Source of the DNA: Cricetomys ansorgei
Lineage: Eukaryota; Chordata; Mammalia; Rodentia; Nesomyidae
NCBI GenBank assembly: GCA_026225945.1
Contig: JAMJFZ010001815.1
Coordinates: forward strand, 17,119,001-17,183,000
Length of the DNA: 64,000 nt
Reading direction: 5' to 3'
A program made the translations under genes and the position numbers. Position 1 is the stretch's first letter. Every line of letters begins with the position of its first letter. Below, piece by piece: positions 26,169 to 37,449 of this stretch. Under the pieces are notes generated by a model. That model was not told the origin of the DNA. It ran no database searches and saw only the letters and a program-made list of their open reading frames with translations.

Positions 26169-26502
26169 AGAAGAAGAAGAAGAAGAAGAAGAGGAGGAGG
26201 AGGAGGAGGAGGAGGAGGAAGAAGAAGAAAAGAGAGAGAAAACTTCCAGATACAGAGAATGTGTTATCTGATGACTGCTTTTATACCTTATGGATCAAAA
26301 TTTGAATAGATTGTTGGGAGTAGAACTTCCTGCCTGGTTAGAGAAAGTCGGTCAATGAAGACATGTCCTTAAAAATTATGACAAGCTCTACTTCCTTCAC
26401 TCCTTCACCTTACTGGTTCTGTGAGTTTCCTAGCTGTTACAAAAACTTCCACCACATGATCCCATTTCCTTAGTAATTTACATGCCTAGAATAATTGTGA
26501 AG

Positions 26503-26512
<10 letters not shown>
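26065..26512 (+). repeat. Direct duplication of about 32 bp flanking a 384-bp segment
   Basis: A segment with core CTAGAATAATTGTGAAGCAT followed by TG repeats begins at 26065 and recurs at 26481 with one mismatch in about 32 bases. The spacing is 416 bp. The first copy runs into a large compound microsatellite, the second into a plain TG run. A long target-site duplication or a partial segmental duplication could explain it. Confidence 0.85.
26088..26238. repeat. Compound microsatellite (TG)n(AG)n(AAG)n(AGG)n(AAG)n
   Basis: About 150 bp: TG to about 26114, then AG to about 26165, AAG to about 26190, AGG to about 26219, then AAG and AG again. From 26113 onward the plus strand is entirely purine. 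The overlapping Arg/Glu/Lys/Gly-rich ORFs are artefacts of the repeat. Confidence 0.97.

Positions 26513-26539
<27 letters not shown>
26504..26539. repeat. (TG)n microsatellite
   Basis: Pure TG run directly following the second copy of the 32-bp duplication. Confidence 0.95.
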
Positions 26540-26542
<3 letters not shown>

Positions 26543-26819
26543 AATCATTCCATACATTTATTTAATGTAATTTTAAGTGATCACCAAAGGAAAGTTAGTT
26601 AATGTATCTATTACCTCACCTCAACTATTTGCCTCTGGTTAATTGAGTGTGTGTTTGCACATATATATATTAACATGTATGAGAACAAGAGCATTTATGA
26701 TCTATTATCTTCGAAATTATAAATATTCAATGTTATTAACTTACAATATAATATGATAATCAAATCAAATGACATACCAGTCATTTTTCATCTTACTATT
26801 AAATGTTTACTGCCTTTAA

Positions 26820-27195
26820 GCAATGTCCTCCAATAATTTCATGTCCATTCATGGTACCCAGTGTACAAGTGAAACTATGAACTGTTTATCTTTTTGTGTC
26901 TGGCATTTCACCTTAATTAATGACTTTCAGTTGTTTCCTGTGTTTACAAATGGCAGGGTTTTTTTTATGATAAGTGAAATAAAGGGAACAACCTGTACAC
27001 TCTATGTAGGAATGTAAATCATTTAAGTCACTATAGAAAGCAATATTGGCAGTCCTTAAAAATATTGAGTCTACAATTACCAGGTGATGCAATCATTCTA
27101 CTTCTTTAGTAAATATGTAAAGGGTCAGCATCTTAAAACACATGCATTTGATGTTCATGGCAGTGTTGCTCCAAATAAACCTGATCAAAGGAGAG
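26820..27195. mobile_element. Old L1 remnants in opposite orientations
   Basis: Sequence at about 27000-27195 follows the plus strand of an L1 ORF2 C-terminal region (GGAATGTAAATCATTTAAGT, a 'cagtattgttcac' equivalent near the end). Sequence at about 26820-26965 instead resembles the minus strand of a more 3' part (AATGTCCTCCAATAATTTCA, TTTACAAATGGCAGGG). Heavily decayed; a short inverted L1 or two separate pieces would both fit. Confidence 0.45.
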
Positions 27196-27442
27196 ATTAT
27201 GAAAAAGATATTTGTCATTAGTCATGGTTGCCCTGACACTTATGTATCCTGATGGGCTTTCTCCTTTAACTTAGTCAATCTTGACTATTTTACAATTATA
27301 ATTCAATTGTAGAAGAAAAAACACAAAGATAAGTCCTTCAATCCAGGCAATTTCTCTTTCTCATTATCATACAACGCTGTTGTGCTGCTAACTGTGATTC
27401 TCAGAGAGACTTAAACAGTCAAACCAAGCAGACATTTGCAGA

Positions 27443-27545
27443 TATACATACATACATACATACACACACATACATACACATATATATGTATATATACATA
27501 TATATTATATATACATACATACACACACATACATATATATATTAT
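27443..27545. repeat. (ATAC)n/(TA)n microsatellite
   Basis: About 100 bp of ATAC, AC and TA units, with locally self-complementary TATATA blocks. The Tyr/Ile/Cys-rich ORF on the minus strand is an artefact. Confidence 0.93.
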
Positions 27546-27569
27546 TTCCAAAAGCTGATCAATACTCAT

Positions 27570-28165
27570 TTTTAAAAAATTCATTATTCTTGAGAATTTC
27601 ATACATGTATACAATGAAATATGATCATTTCTAGGCTCATTTCCACTCCAAGTCTTCCTTATACCCCATCCAACATGACCACTCTAGACTGCGTGTCTTT
27701 TTTATTTCTTTGATAACCCACTAAGCCTCATTAGTGTGGCTCATATGTTCATGTGAGGGGCCATTCATGGGAAACCTATCAGTGGTCAAATTCTCAAAGT
27801 AGAATGATTCTTTCACACCATCAATTATCCACTATCCACAGCTCTTATTGAGGAATGAAGCCTGGAAATCATAGATCCAATCTATGCCAGAGTTTGGCTA
27901 GCTTATCAGTCTTACCCAGGTAACCACAGCTGCTCAGTTAGTAATTGCCTTAATCATGCCATGTCCAAATACAGCATTTCACAACATTCCTCCTCATCAT
28001 CTGATTTTAATATTCTTTTAACTCTTCTTCCATGATGTTCCCTGAGCCTTCACAGTGGTAAGTTTAATGTAGATGTCTTATTTAACGCGAGAATCACTTT
28101 TCTTCTTGACATTCTGACCAGGTTTACATCTCATCATTAACTTGTTTCCACTTTAAGAGACAAAT
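27570..28165 (-). mobile_element. L1/Lx-type 3' UTR, minus strand
   Basis: In plus order: TTGAGAATTTCATACATGTA, TTTGATAACCCACTAAGCCT, CATATGTTCATGTGAGGGGC, GGTAACCACAGCTGCTCAGT, CCATGTCCAAATACAGCATT and GATGTTCCCTGAGCCTTCAC. These are the ordered blocks of a reversed rodent L1 3' UTR. No ORF2 follows at higher coordinates, so only the 3' UTR was copied or kept. Confidence 0.75.
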
Positions 28166-28994
28166 CACTCTCACATCTAATGCCCAGAGAACTTTGTGGA
28201 AGTCAAGTTGTGTTGACTTAAATTTTAGTCAAAATTTTACTTTACAATATTTTGTAAATTGATTGCTGATATTCAGGAATGCAGCTTAGAAAATACTTAG
28301 AAAATTGATTAGTGTTCCAATTTTACGCATCAAAATATCTAACTTTTATTTACTTTGCAGATAAAATTTTACTTCTGAATGCAATAGGCTACTTTGAGTC
28401 ATATTCTTATTGCTTATTTTGTTTAAGATTCTAATATAATTATATCATTTCTCTTTCCTGTTTCTCCCTCCAAGCCCTCCTAAATACCACTTCTTGTTCT
28501 GTTTAAAATTCATGGCCTCTTTTTTCATTCATTATATATATGGCATATATCATATATGTTATATATATAATTATATATGATGTATATAATAAACAATATT
28601 TAGGAATAAATATAGGTATATTCCTAAATATAACCTGTTCAGTCCATGTAATGTTACTCATGGTTATGTATTCGAGACTGGTCATTTGGTATTGAATAGT
28701 CATATTTTTTTTAATCTTATAAATGCTTATTTCATAAGACTGAGATACTGTGGGAGGGTGATTTACAGTGTGCATTTTGGACCAATCTGAGCTATATAAT
28801 GACATCCAGTTTCAGGAAGACATGAGAGAGGATAAGAGTAAGTGATTTTCCAATTAAACTCATATAGATTCATAATAACATGGGAAACTTTCAAGAAGTA
28901 TTGTGTTCTGACAAAAATTACATACTTCTATACCTAGAATACCTTTTGAAAAAAGTTGTAGGGAATACTAAATTGTTCAAATTGCCCGATGAAC
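28166..28994. other. Unassigned stretch with an AT-rich palindromic block
   Basis: Includes a TATATA-rich block at about 28533-28590. Otherwise nothing recognisable. Confidence 0.45.
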
Positions 28995-29230
28995 AGAAAA
29001 TAAAAGGAAATGGAAGGAAGGATAGGAGAAAGAAAAGGATAATAAAAGGAATGAACTTAAGGAAGAGGGTGAGAAGAAAGAAAATAGAGACGGGAAGAAT
29101 ATAGAAAAGTGGAGGTGATGGTGAGGAGACATACTTGGAAGTGAGAGGGGAGGATATTAGGAAAGGGATGGAAAGGGGGAGGGAGGGAAGGGGAGGGGAA
29201 AAGAAGGACAGGGAGGAGAACAGGAAGGGA
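28995..29230. repeat. Purine-rich strand (GA-rich low-complexity tract)
   Basis: Over about 235 bp the plus strand is overwhelmingly A and G, with few pyrimidines, and has no fixed unit. The downstream part is G-rich (GGGGGAGGGAGGGAAGGGG). Such tracts can also be the 3' purine-rich region of rodent L1, but no L1 tail follows clearly. Confidence 0.85.
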
Positions 29231-29236
29231 ATACGT

Positions 29237-29474
29237 TGTGGAAGCTTATTTTAGTTGTGTTTAAAATAATTGTTATGTTTGAATGCTAATGATCTGCACC
29301 TGAGGAGTTCTGAATCCATAACACACCTGAGCTGAGACACTCAGGCTTCCAGTATGGATGAATATGGTGCTGGCCAGGGTGGAGGTTCCCTCTGCTGAGG
29401 TCTTGCAGAGTTTGTATAAATGAGAATGCCTCCTTGACCCTCTTGGTGAGCTATCACAGCAAGGTACTACTACA
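29237..29474 (+). mobile_element. Candidate solo LTR, copy A
   Basis: A TG...CA-bounded block homologous to 49989-50311. Both begin with TGT.GAAG.TTATT and a GTTTAAAATAAT-like block, and share GGTTCCCTCTGCTGAG and end with a TACTACTACA-like motif. Length about 238 bp, shorter than copy B. I see no clear short target-site duplication and no internal retroviral sequence beside it. It could also be another kind of dispersed repeat. Confidence 0.5.
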
Positions 29475-32427
29475 GGATAGGAAGGCAAAGTAAAGAAACA
29501 AGAAAAAGAACATTCAGTCTATGTAACTCTTTGTATACTCCTGAAAAGCATCTAGAGATAGAAAATACTTTTAGTACCTGGGCTACCCATGATCTCAAGT
29601 TAATCTCTCTCTTCTTCAGAATAGGTGCTCCACAGTAAAAGCTTTATTTTTTACTTTGCTCTTTAGCTTTCGCATATTCTCTTGTTTTATTAGTTTGCTA
29701 ATACAGCATTGTCGATACTCAAAAATGTTAAGACCTTACAATAAAAATGCAATATTTTACAGTTCTTCAGGTTAAATGTCTATAATGTAGCCCCGTCGGC
29801 CACATTAAAGGTCTGCCAGGTTTTAATACCTTTTAGAGGCAATAAGGAAGGATAAATTCCTTTATGTTTTCTGATTTCCAGAGCATGTCCACGATCTTTG
29901 GTTCATGACCTCATTCTTTCTTCTTTAAAATCAGAAACTAAGGGTCTACAAATCCACTCACACTTAATGCTGAAACCATTCATTTTTTAAGTACCTTTGT
30001 GATGATGTGGAGCCATCCCAAAATTTCACCATGATCTCCCTATTAAAAAGTTAGGTGAGCAGAAATCTTCATCTCATTTTTTATATTAATTCCTCTTTTG
30101 ATCTGATGGTTTTATGTTTCAAAAATTAGTGTGTGTTAATGAGTGTCTATGTTCTGCTTAGTTCAATTACATCCTAAGTTATGTTACATTTTCCTAATGT
30201 CCTTCATCAAGTTTCAACCTTCAGGCCTTCCAATTGGAATAAGACACATGTTGCTTCTTAATGAAGTGACTTAGTCAGCTCTTTGTACATATTTGTGTAT
30301 TTTATTATGAGAGTCAATCAAATGTCTGATGTTACAACATTTAAACAAACAAACTCCTCAGAGGAAATAGTTACTTCACCTTAAAATTTATTATATACAA
30401 AGAGATCGTGCTAAATAATATTTACAAATAAATTCAAAATATCTGTGGAAAATCAAGAGAAGTCACAATTTATACAAACTAACATGGAGACTAAATAGCT
30501 TTGAAATGAACACCATACCAAAATTATGTACATGTATCACAAATTTAGGTGTTTAAATTTACCCATGATCCACTAAAATAAGTATCCTGATCTAGAACTC
30601 AATTCTCCAGGGTTCAAAATGCAAGTCTAATATTTAAGCAGGAATAATAATTTCACTTTTGTTCATTAAGATAAATCTTCAATTTAAATATTATTTTTTA
30701 TACATTTGATTGATATTTTGCTGGAGGAGTACTTTATAGATTTGCTCTCATCATAATGTGTACTATATATTTTCAAATAATATGCTGTTTGACATTTATA
30801 CTCAGTTTTAAAAAAATCAACCTTTTCTAAATAACACTAGCACCACTAGCTCAAAATCACAAGATTTAAAAGGGCAATGAAACAAAAACTGTCGAACAGA
30901 ACAGTTTTTAAATTCTTCAAAAAATGTACAAATTGGTTACAGGATGAGGTTGGGGTTATAATATAGATCAGAAGTGTTTTATTGTGTATTCACTGAATAG
31001 CTTTTTATTACCATATAGCAGGTTGTGAATGCAGCAGTTGGGATAAATATCTTAAGTGCTCTTTGTAAGAAGAACTTAATGTTCCCATGGTTCAACTGAA
31101 CCTTTTGATGTACAGAATGGAGGAATGCTTTCTTTTAGAGAGTTTCTAAAGCATATGAAGTTGCAGTAAATCCTGATGAGTTTCAGAAGATTATTCTAAA
31201 TGTCCTTTCATTCACAATTAGAAAATAAAGGCTTTATGAAGAATAAATTAATTTAAGGGGTCAGTCATATAGTAATGTTTTATTCATATATAGTTTTGAG
31301 TGGCTAAGCATGCCTTCCTTGACTAATTTTCATGACCATATTTATTGATATTCCCTGATTAAACAAACATGATAACAGTGGTTATGTCCACAGTACGTTT
31401 TTAAGTTATCAGTAGTAAAATGCCTATATTTTTCTTCAGTTTGTCATAGAAAAATAATTAAAAATTTTTATTGTGCTAACAGTAAACAGTATAATTGAAG
31501 AGTTATAAAATGACCTGTCTGAGGATATAGTTGCACTAAAAAGTATCTATGTAAAATGAAGAACAAATCTCAGTTTATACGCACTTTTATGAATATAAAG
31601 CAAGGTATTCCTTCATTTGGAGTATTATGTCACTACCAACTGTTACATGAAAATTGAAAGTTGAAAATTTATGAGGATAGAACAGGAATAAAAGGAAGAA
31701 TAAACCAATCATCTGAGTGGCGAATGTAAAAATGCCTCAGGATCTGAGTAGATTACACAGAAATTGAGGCAGGAGGGGATTTACCTTTAAAATTAAGTTA
31801 CAATTGTAATTGTAATATATTACAATTGCTACAATATATTACAAAAGCTAATATATTATATTCAATAGATCATATAGTTTACCCTTTTATAGTTCTTAGC
31901 AAGAGATTCATAGTTCAGTCAGATATGGAATAGAGAACAATTTGCATTTATAACCAAATAGAGCGAGTACAAATACTTTGTTTTATTATAAACTACTACA
32001 AGAGTTTATAAATAGTTACTCTAACAGCCTAGTTAAATGTTTATGTATAAACCAATATCACTTGAATGAAAGTCTAAATTCAAAGAGCAAAAAGCCTAAA
32101 CCTGAAATATTTTAAAGAAATCATTAAAACAAAGTGATGCTATTTAAACTAGTGTAGTATAACACAATTGAAAATATTTATATTTGGAGTGTAATTTCTG
32201 ACACTTCAAGATACTCACTCTGATTATTTTATGAATACTCTGAGAATGAAGACATTATAATTAAGAAAAACGAGTTCAGGGAGTGGCATACCTAAGATTG
32301 GAAGAGCCTTAGGATAATAGTTGGCTGCTTCTCTAATGCTGTTTATATTCAAGACAACTGGCATATCTACAGATTCTCAAAGACACCATTAAAACTGAAC
32401 ATACAAAACAAAGACTTGAGGCTTAGT
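29475..32427. other. Long AT-rich unassigned stretch
   Basis: About 3 kb with no gene or named repeat. Contains a 20-bp perfect AT-rich palindrome at 31808-31827 and a short inverted repeat at about 30884-30909 (AAAAACTGT / ACAGTTTTT). Confidence 0.45.
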
Positions 32428-32560
32428 ACTGGGCATGGTAATTTGTGCTTGTGATTACAGCAGTTGGGAGGCTGAGGCAGAACAGTCAAGAAATCAATGT
32501 CAGTCTTAGCTACATGGCAAACAGCTGGTCAGCCAGCATGATTTCTATTAAAAACAAGCA
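32428..32560 (+). repeat. Old B1/PB1-type SINE, plus strand
   Basis: ACTGGGCATGGTAATTTGTG, GCAGTTGGGAGGCTGAGGCA, TCTTAGCTACATGG and an A-rich end follow a diverged B1/PB1. Confidence 0.65.
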
Positions 32561-32949
32561 AGAAGGGAAGCTTTTATTTTGTTTTTAAATATATTTGTGG
32601 GAGGGATCTACCTCAAAATAGCAAAAGATTAATTTAGGCTGATCACTGAATTATATCTAGAATCACAACCTTATCATTAAACATTAGTGCTGATAATACT
32701 AAGCTATGAAACCTACTGAGGTATTTAAAACAAAAGGAAGAGAATGGAAAATGTGCTATACACTCACAGTAGAACAGACAATAAATTCTATATATGGTTT
32801 GAAAGAAATATTTCTAGGTGAACAAAGGGAGCCAGCAGGAGGAGAAGGGGATGTTCCTATATATATGAACTGCCTTGAACACAAAAAATAAAATAAAATC
32901 TAAATGGAGATATTCTATGTGGTAAATAAAATCACTTCTAGAATCCATA
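32561..32949. other. No recognisable feature
   Basis: AT-rich unassigned sequence. Confidence 0.4.
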
Positions 32950-34165
32950 AGGTTATTACCAAAAGTCCAAGTGCCATGGATAGGGTCCCTCACTATGAGT
33001 TCTTATGCAGGGAAATCCTTGTGACCCTAACCATACAAGCTGTTACCATTGTTTTTTAGCTGCCCACAAGGACTAGGTGGTAAGATCCTACTGTCAAAGA
33101 CATACATGCTTTGGTTTCAGGACATGAAGAAATAAATCTGAGACTGAACTGAAAGATTCCTCTCTACTGGCTAACTTCTCTGGTGCTGGAAGCTGCCAGT
33201 CAGACTCAGAGAGAAAAGATGTCAACAGTTTTGCTCATCTGCACGCTACTTTACTTACCTGTCAGGAAAGATGATACAACGGTGATATGAATATTGTGGG
33301 GAAGCCAATTACTATTAATATTTTTGGTCATGTTGGGGTCTACTTCATCCCTGGTAATGTAAATATGCTCAAAAAGCCCACGGTTGGGAAGTCAGGTTTC
33401 AGTGGGAAAGCTACTTTTGTTTCCTTGCTAAATGAACATAGCATATCATCAAATGTCCTGGTAAATATTTTTACTGAGAATCCATATCTATAGATTAGTG
33501 ATGCTATTGGAATTGGTCATTTCCTTCATAATCTCGTAACTGGCTAAAACACTCACCCTAATGGGAACAATCTCTGTCACCCTCTCAAAGGTTCAGGAAA
33601 CATTGAGAAAGAGTGAGCAGGAAGAATGTAAGAGCAGGAGGAAGGGTTAGAGACATAGCTGTCCCACTCTTAAACTCTCAGCAGCTGTGATTAACTGCAC
33701 AAGACCTGCCCAACACTGGGATTGTCAACATTGCATCATGGACAGAGGAAACACTCATGAGGCGCTGCCCCATCCTGAGAATCTATAGGCAGTTAATGAT
33801 CACTAGTGGTAGAAGTGGGCATAGGGTCATACAAGACCCTTCCCTTCTGTGAGGATTTATAGGCAGTTAGTGAACACTAGGGGAGAAGACATATATTCAG
33901 TGGTATAGTCACTGGTAAGTTTTCTATTTTCTAATCAATAACTCTTCACCCAAACAATTGTAATAAATCATAAGGTTACCACAGGGAAAAAAAAAGTCAC
34001 AGAAGTAGAAAAAAGATTATCCGGGAAGAACATTAGTGTAAGGCAGAGGATAAGAGAGGGTAAAGAGAATGAATATAATCAAAGCATATTATATACAGCT
34101 GTAAAAATAGCATAATGAAAGCCAATGTTATGTGTAATTGATATATGCTTAAAAAGTGTTGAACA
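32950..34165 (+). mobile_element. L1/Lx-type 3' UTR, plus strand
   Basis: Ordered blocks fit a rodent L1 3' UTR: CTGGAAGCTGCCAGTCAGAC, GAAAAGATGTCAACAGTTTT, GTTCAGGAAACATTGAGAAA, CTGTGATTAACTGCACAAGA, TATAGGCAGTTAATGATCAC, and the end AATGAAAGCCAATGTTATGT with a TTGATATATGCTTAA tail. The last 600 bp are the most secure. A 74-bp internal tandem duplication lies around 33770-33895. The 68-codon ORF at 33287-33493 lies inside this UTR and is not taken as a gene. Confidence 0.6.
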
Positions 34166-35041
34166 TTGAAAATATAGTCCACACTTTGCAGAGGATTTGT
34201 GTTCCATGTAATTTGTTTTGTTAGTCTAGAATAAGATCATAAATCAGAAGTTGAAATATTTAAACATACACCTTAACTTCAAATGGATGTTACTAAACCT
34301 ATCCGCAGTAATGCCCAATTGAAATAATCACCATAAACTGAATAAAAGTCTACTTTTTTCTAAAGATAGTTATTTTTCTTTATTTTGAAGATAACATTAT
34401 AAGAAAGAGAATACTAAAAGCTGAGAACCATTGTCAAATGATCAAGGAGTTTCAATCCTACATGGGTTGGCAGCTGCTGTTCTTCACTGCCTATTTGTCA
34501 GGTGGTGCCAGCTTCACTGTCAGAGCTCTGGCATTCATGTTCCTATTCTTATTTTCACTCACAGTGTGGTGGGCAAACATGTAAGATGGTTTCCAAACTT
34601 CCTATCTTCTGGTCCGGACTTTGTGCAATCTCCATTTTTGAAACATGGGCTGGACCTAGTAACTTCAATTTAGCACAGTTGATTAAATGTGACTTTCATG
34701 ATTAGACAAGAAATGACTATAATTGTCATTCTGCTAGCTGACACTTTTGCCTTCTCAACTTTGATTTGATGAAGGAAGCTGTCATGGTGAGATCCATGTG
34801 CCAAGGAAACCCAGCCAACAACCGCTTAAAAGGTTCTAAATATGCCAACAACCATTCAATGAGTTTAGAAATAGATACTTCTCCTATTATAGATACAAGT
34901 GACATCAGGGTCTTTTACAAACAGTTTCTTACAGCTTCCTGGGTAACCTGGAAGAAGAAAACTTAAGCATGCTCTGATTCCTGACCCACCTAAATTTCAC
35001 TATTAAATTGTAATAGTGACTCAGAGACTTATACAAAATTG
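34166..35041. other. No recognisable feature
   Basis: Unassigned sequence with short overlapping ORFs near 34431-34966. None resembles a protein I know. Confidence 0.4.
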
Positions 35042-35328
35042 AAGCAGAGGCCATGGAGAGTAACTAACCCTGTTTGCTGGCCTATACCATATGGCTTGCT
35101 TTTCTGTTTTCTTTTATGAGTACGGACCACCTATTCATGAGTGACATTGCCCCCAGTGGGCTGGGATCTTCCAGAGGAGATAACTAATCAGAAAAATATG
35201 CCCCATAGACTTGCGCATAGACCAATCTGATGGAAGCATTTTTTCAGTTGAAGTTCCCTCTTTCCACATGACTCTAGAGCTTGTGTCAAGTTGACCAAAA
35301 AAAAAAAAAAAAAAAAAAAAAAGCACAG
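35042..35328 (+). repeat. Rodent repeat fragment with expanded A-run, plus orientation
   Basis: AGCAGAGGCCATGGAGAG, CCCAGTGGGCTGGGATCTTC, CATGACTCTAGAGCTTGTGT and CAAGTTGACC are the later part of the family at 6923. A 26-base A-run (35297-35322) then precedes GCACAG, the usual distal end. The A-run therefore looks like expansion of the short A-stretch found at this place in the family, not a terminal poly(A) tail. Confidence 0.65.
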
Positions 35329-36675
35329 AACAATATGAAAGTACATGTGGATTATATTTCCCATATTTTATAGATGTTCTTAATTAGCTTCAGCGATTAA
35401 TCAGGAACACTCTTGAGAGCTTGTTTGGAAGTTCTAGCGGGGGAGCACAGCTACTCACATACCCTTAACTGAAGACTGGCCCTCTATTCAGGGACTGTCA
35501 TCCTCTTCAACCAAGTATGGAACTTTGCACCTTAGAGAAGGATGACAATGGAGTGGTGAGGGGGAAAGAAGACACCTACTTAGACACCAGTTCAGCTGAA
35601 TCAACCCTGGCAATCACTGAGGTGATAGATGTCACAGTCAGATAGCCCTCGCATCCAACTGTGAGCACTCTTAAAACGGTATGAAAAATACCTATGATTA
35701 TAGTGATTCTGAAGTTCATTATTGATAGCAATTAATGAGCTGGAATAAAAATATCAAAAGTTTAGGAAAGGGAGAATAAAACAGAACACTACTCTAAATA
35801 AAATGTGATAATGTGCATGGAAAAGTAGCATTTGCATGTCCTGGTTTCATTGCCATCCTGTACTAACATTATAAAGGAATACAAACACATTAAATAAGAG
35901 CTATCCTCTGACACACAAGCAAGCACCATGTTGTTTCTTCTCAGAACCTCTCATTGTTTATGTAAGTGAAGAATCACATAACAGGTAGCAAATGCCATGA
36001 GCTTCCATTATATGGGTTTAGCATATCAAGGTTATTTAATTTTTAGTTGCTATTTGCCAAAAAGCTAACTGGAATATATATTTATTTTTCATTTATTTTC
36101 AAATACACTTTTGAAGCACCTTCAAAAGATAATATAACACAAATAAAGAGTTCCAATTTAATATGCACATTTTGAAAAGTTTGAAAAGATTTAGTAGAGA
36201 GTAGCAAAAATGAGTACTAGTAAAAACAAAGCCAATGGAAGTATATACAAAGAATTTAGTCTTTTAACCAACCATATATAAAAGAAAAACCTATCAGATC
36301 CTTTCCAATTAATTCTCTACTTTTAATTCCAGTTCTTAGATAATTCACTAAAGATAATATATTTGCAACAGAGATCTCAAGAGAAAGTGTAGAACAAAAA
36401 ATACATATTTCTCCAATAAAAGAAAAATAAGTCAATTATGCAACAGAAGGTATTAACACAAAGATGGCTTTATACTGCCAGTAAAGTAACATTAGTTTTG
36501 TTTTGCTTTGTTTTGTTTTTTCCAAGCTTTTTTGTATAATATTGCTATCTGGAATCAATTCCGAATGCATCAGAAACCCGAAGGACACAACTAAGCAGTG
36601 TAATTTTAAATATTTTCTATGTTAGCCCTGTTCATATTCATACAAGAATCCAGTCAAAAGCCATTGGTACAGATT
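35329..36675. other. No recognisable feature
   Basis: AT-rich unassigned sequence. TTTTG/TTTGC pentamers occur near 36498-36520. Confidence 0.4.
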
Positions 36676-36909
36676 ATGACTAAGAGATGAGTTGGCTCAA
36701 CTGTTAAAATAATTCAATAGTCTTCTAGAGGAATTGAGTTCATTCCAGGATCCATGTCTGACAGCTCCCAACTACCTGTAACTTCAGCTCCAGGGGATAC
36801 AAAACCTTCTTCTGGTCCCCTTGGAAACCTTCTCATACATGGCTGACTCTCACACTGTCACACACAGAGACACATAAATAAAAATAAATCTTAACAAAAA
36901 TGACTAAGA
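36676..36909 (+). repeat. B3-type SINE with target-site duplication
   Basis: A tRNA-like head (GATGAGTTGGCTCAACTGTT), CTGTAACTTCAGCTCCAGGG and GATACAAAACCTTCTTCTGG, then an AAATAAAAATAAATC tail match B3 of the B2 superfamily. ATGACTAAGA is present at 36676-36685 and repeated exactly at 36900-36909. Confidence 0.85.
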
Positions 36910-37073
36910 ATCTAGAAGGTAGTCAGCGTTCAGAAGTTTTGTGGGAGTCCCCAATGGGTAATTGGTATGGAAGATGGAGTTCTCTAAGGTCCTGTGTAGA
37001 ATGTTCATGTGATCAAAGTAAAGATAGGAGAGGACTTTCTCTTCAGAATTAGAGAAAGCCTATGAAACACTAT

Positions 37074-37449
37074 CTTAGTTGTCAAATTGACACATCTGGG
37101 AAGAAGGAAATTTAACTGAATAATTGCATCCATCACATCTACTCTATGGGCATGTTTGTGGAAGCATTTTTTAGATTGCCAATTTATAAAGAAGAGCCCA
37201 GCCCATTGTGAGAAGTAAAATCTTTAGGCAGAAGGACCTGGTACATATAAGGAAAGTAGCTGGATGTGAGCCTGTAAGCAAGTTAGTCAGTATTCTTCTA
37301 CATTCTCTGTTCTAAGTTTCTACCTTGAATTCCTGCACTGACTTTCCTCAGTAACAGATTATCACCTGGAAGTGTAAGCAAAATAAATTCATATCTCTCG
37401 AAGTTAGCTTTAATTAATTTTTTATTACAGAAAAAATGAATTAGAACAG
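37074..37449 (-). repeat. Rodent repeat with inverted termini, minus orientation
   Basis: Begins CTTAGTTGTCAAATTGACAC, contains GAGCCCAGCCCATTGTGAGA and GGAAGTGTAAGCAAAATAAA, and ends with a degraded 'atcacagcaatagaaa' block. Same family as 22629-23080. Confidence 0.7.

Noticed and set aside
26066..26309. Two overlapping plus-strand ORFs with Arg/Glu/Lys or Arg/Gly runs
   Set aside because: They are frame shifts of the compound AG/AAG/AGG microsatellite, with no flanking coding signal.
33287..33493. 68-codon ORF with Gly-rich, beta-like composition
   Set aside because: It lies inside an L1/Lx-type 3' UTR, without any coding context.
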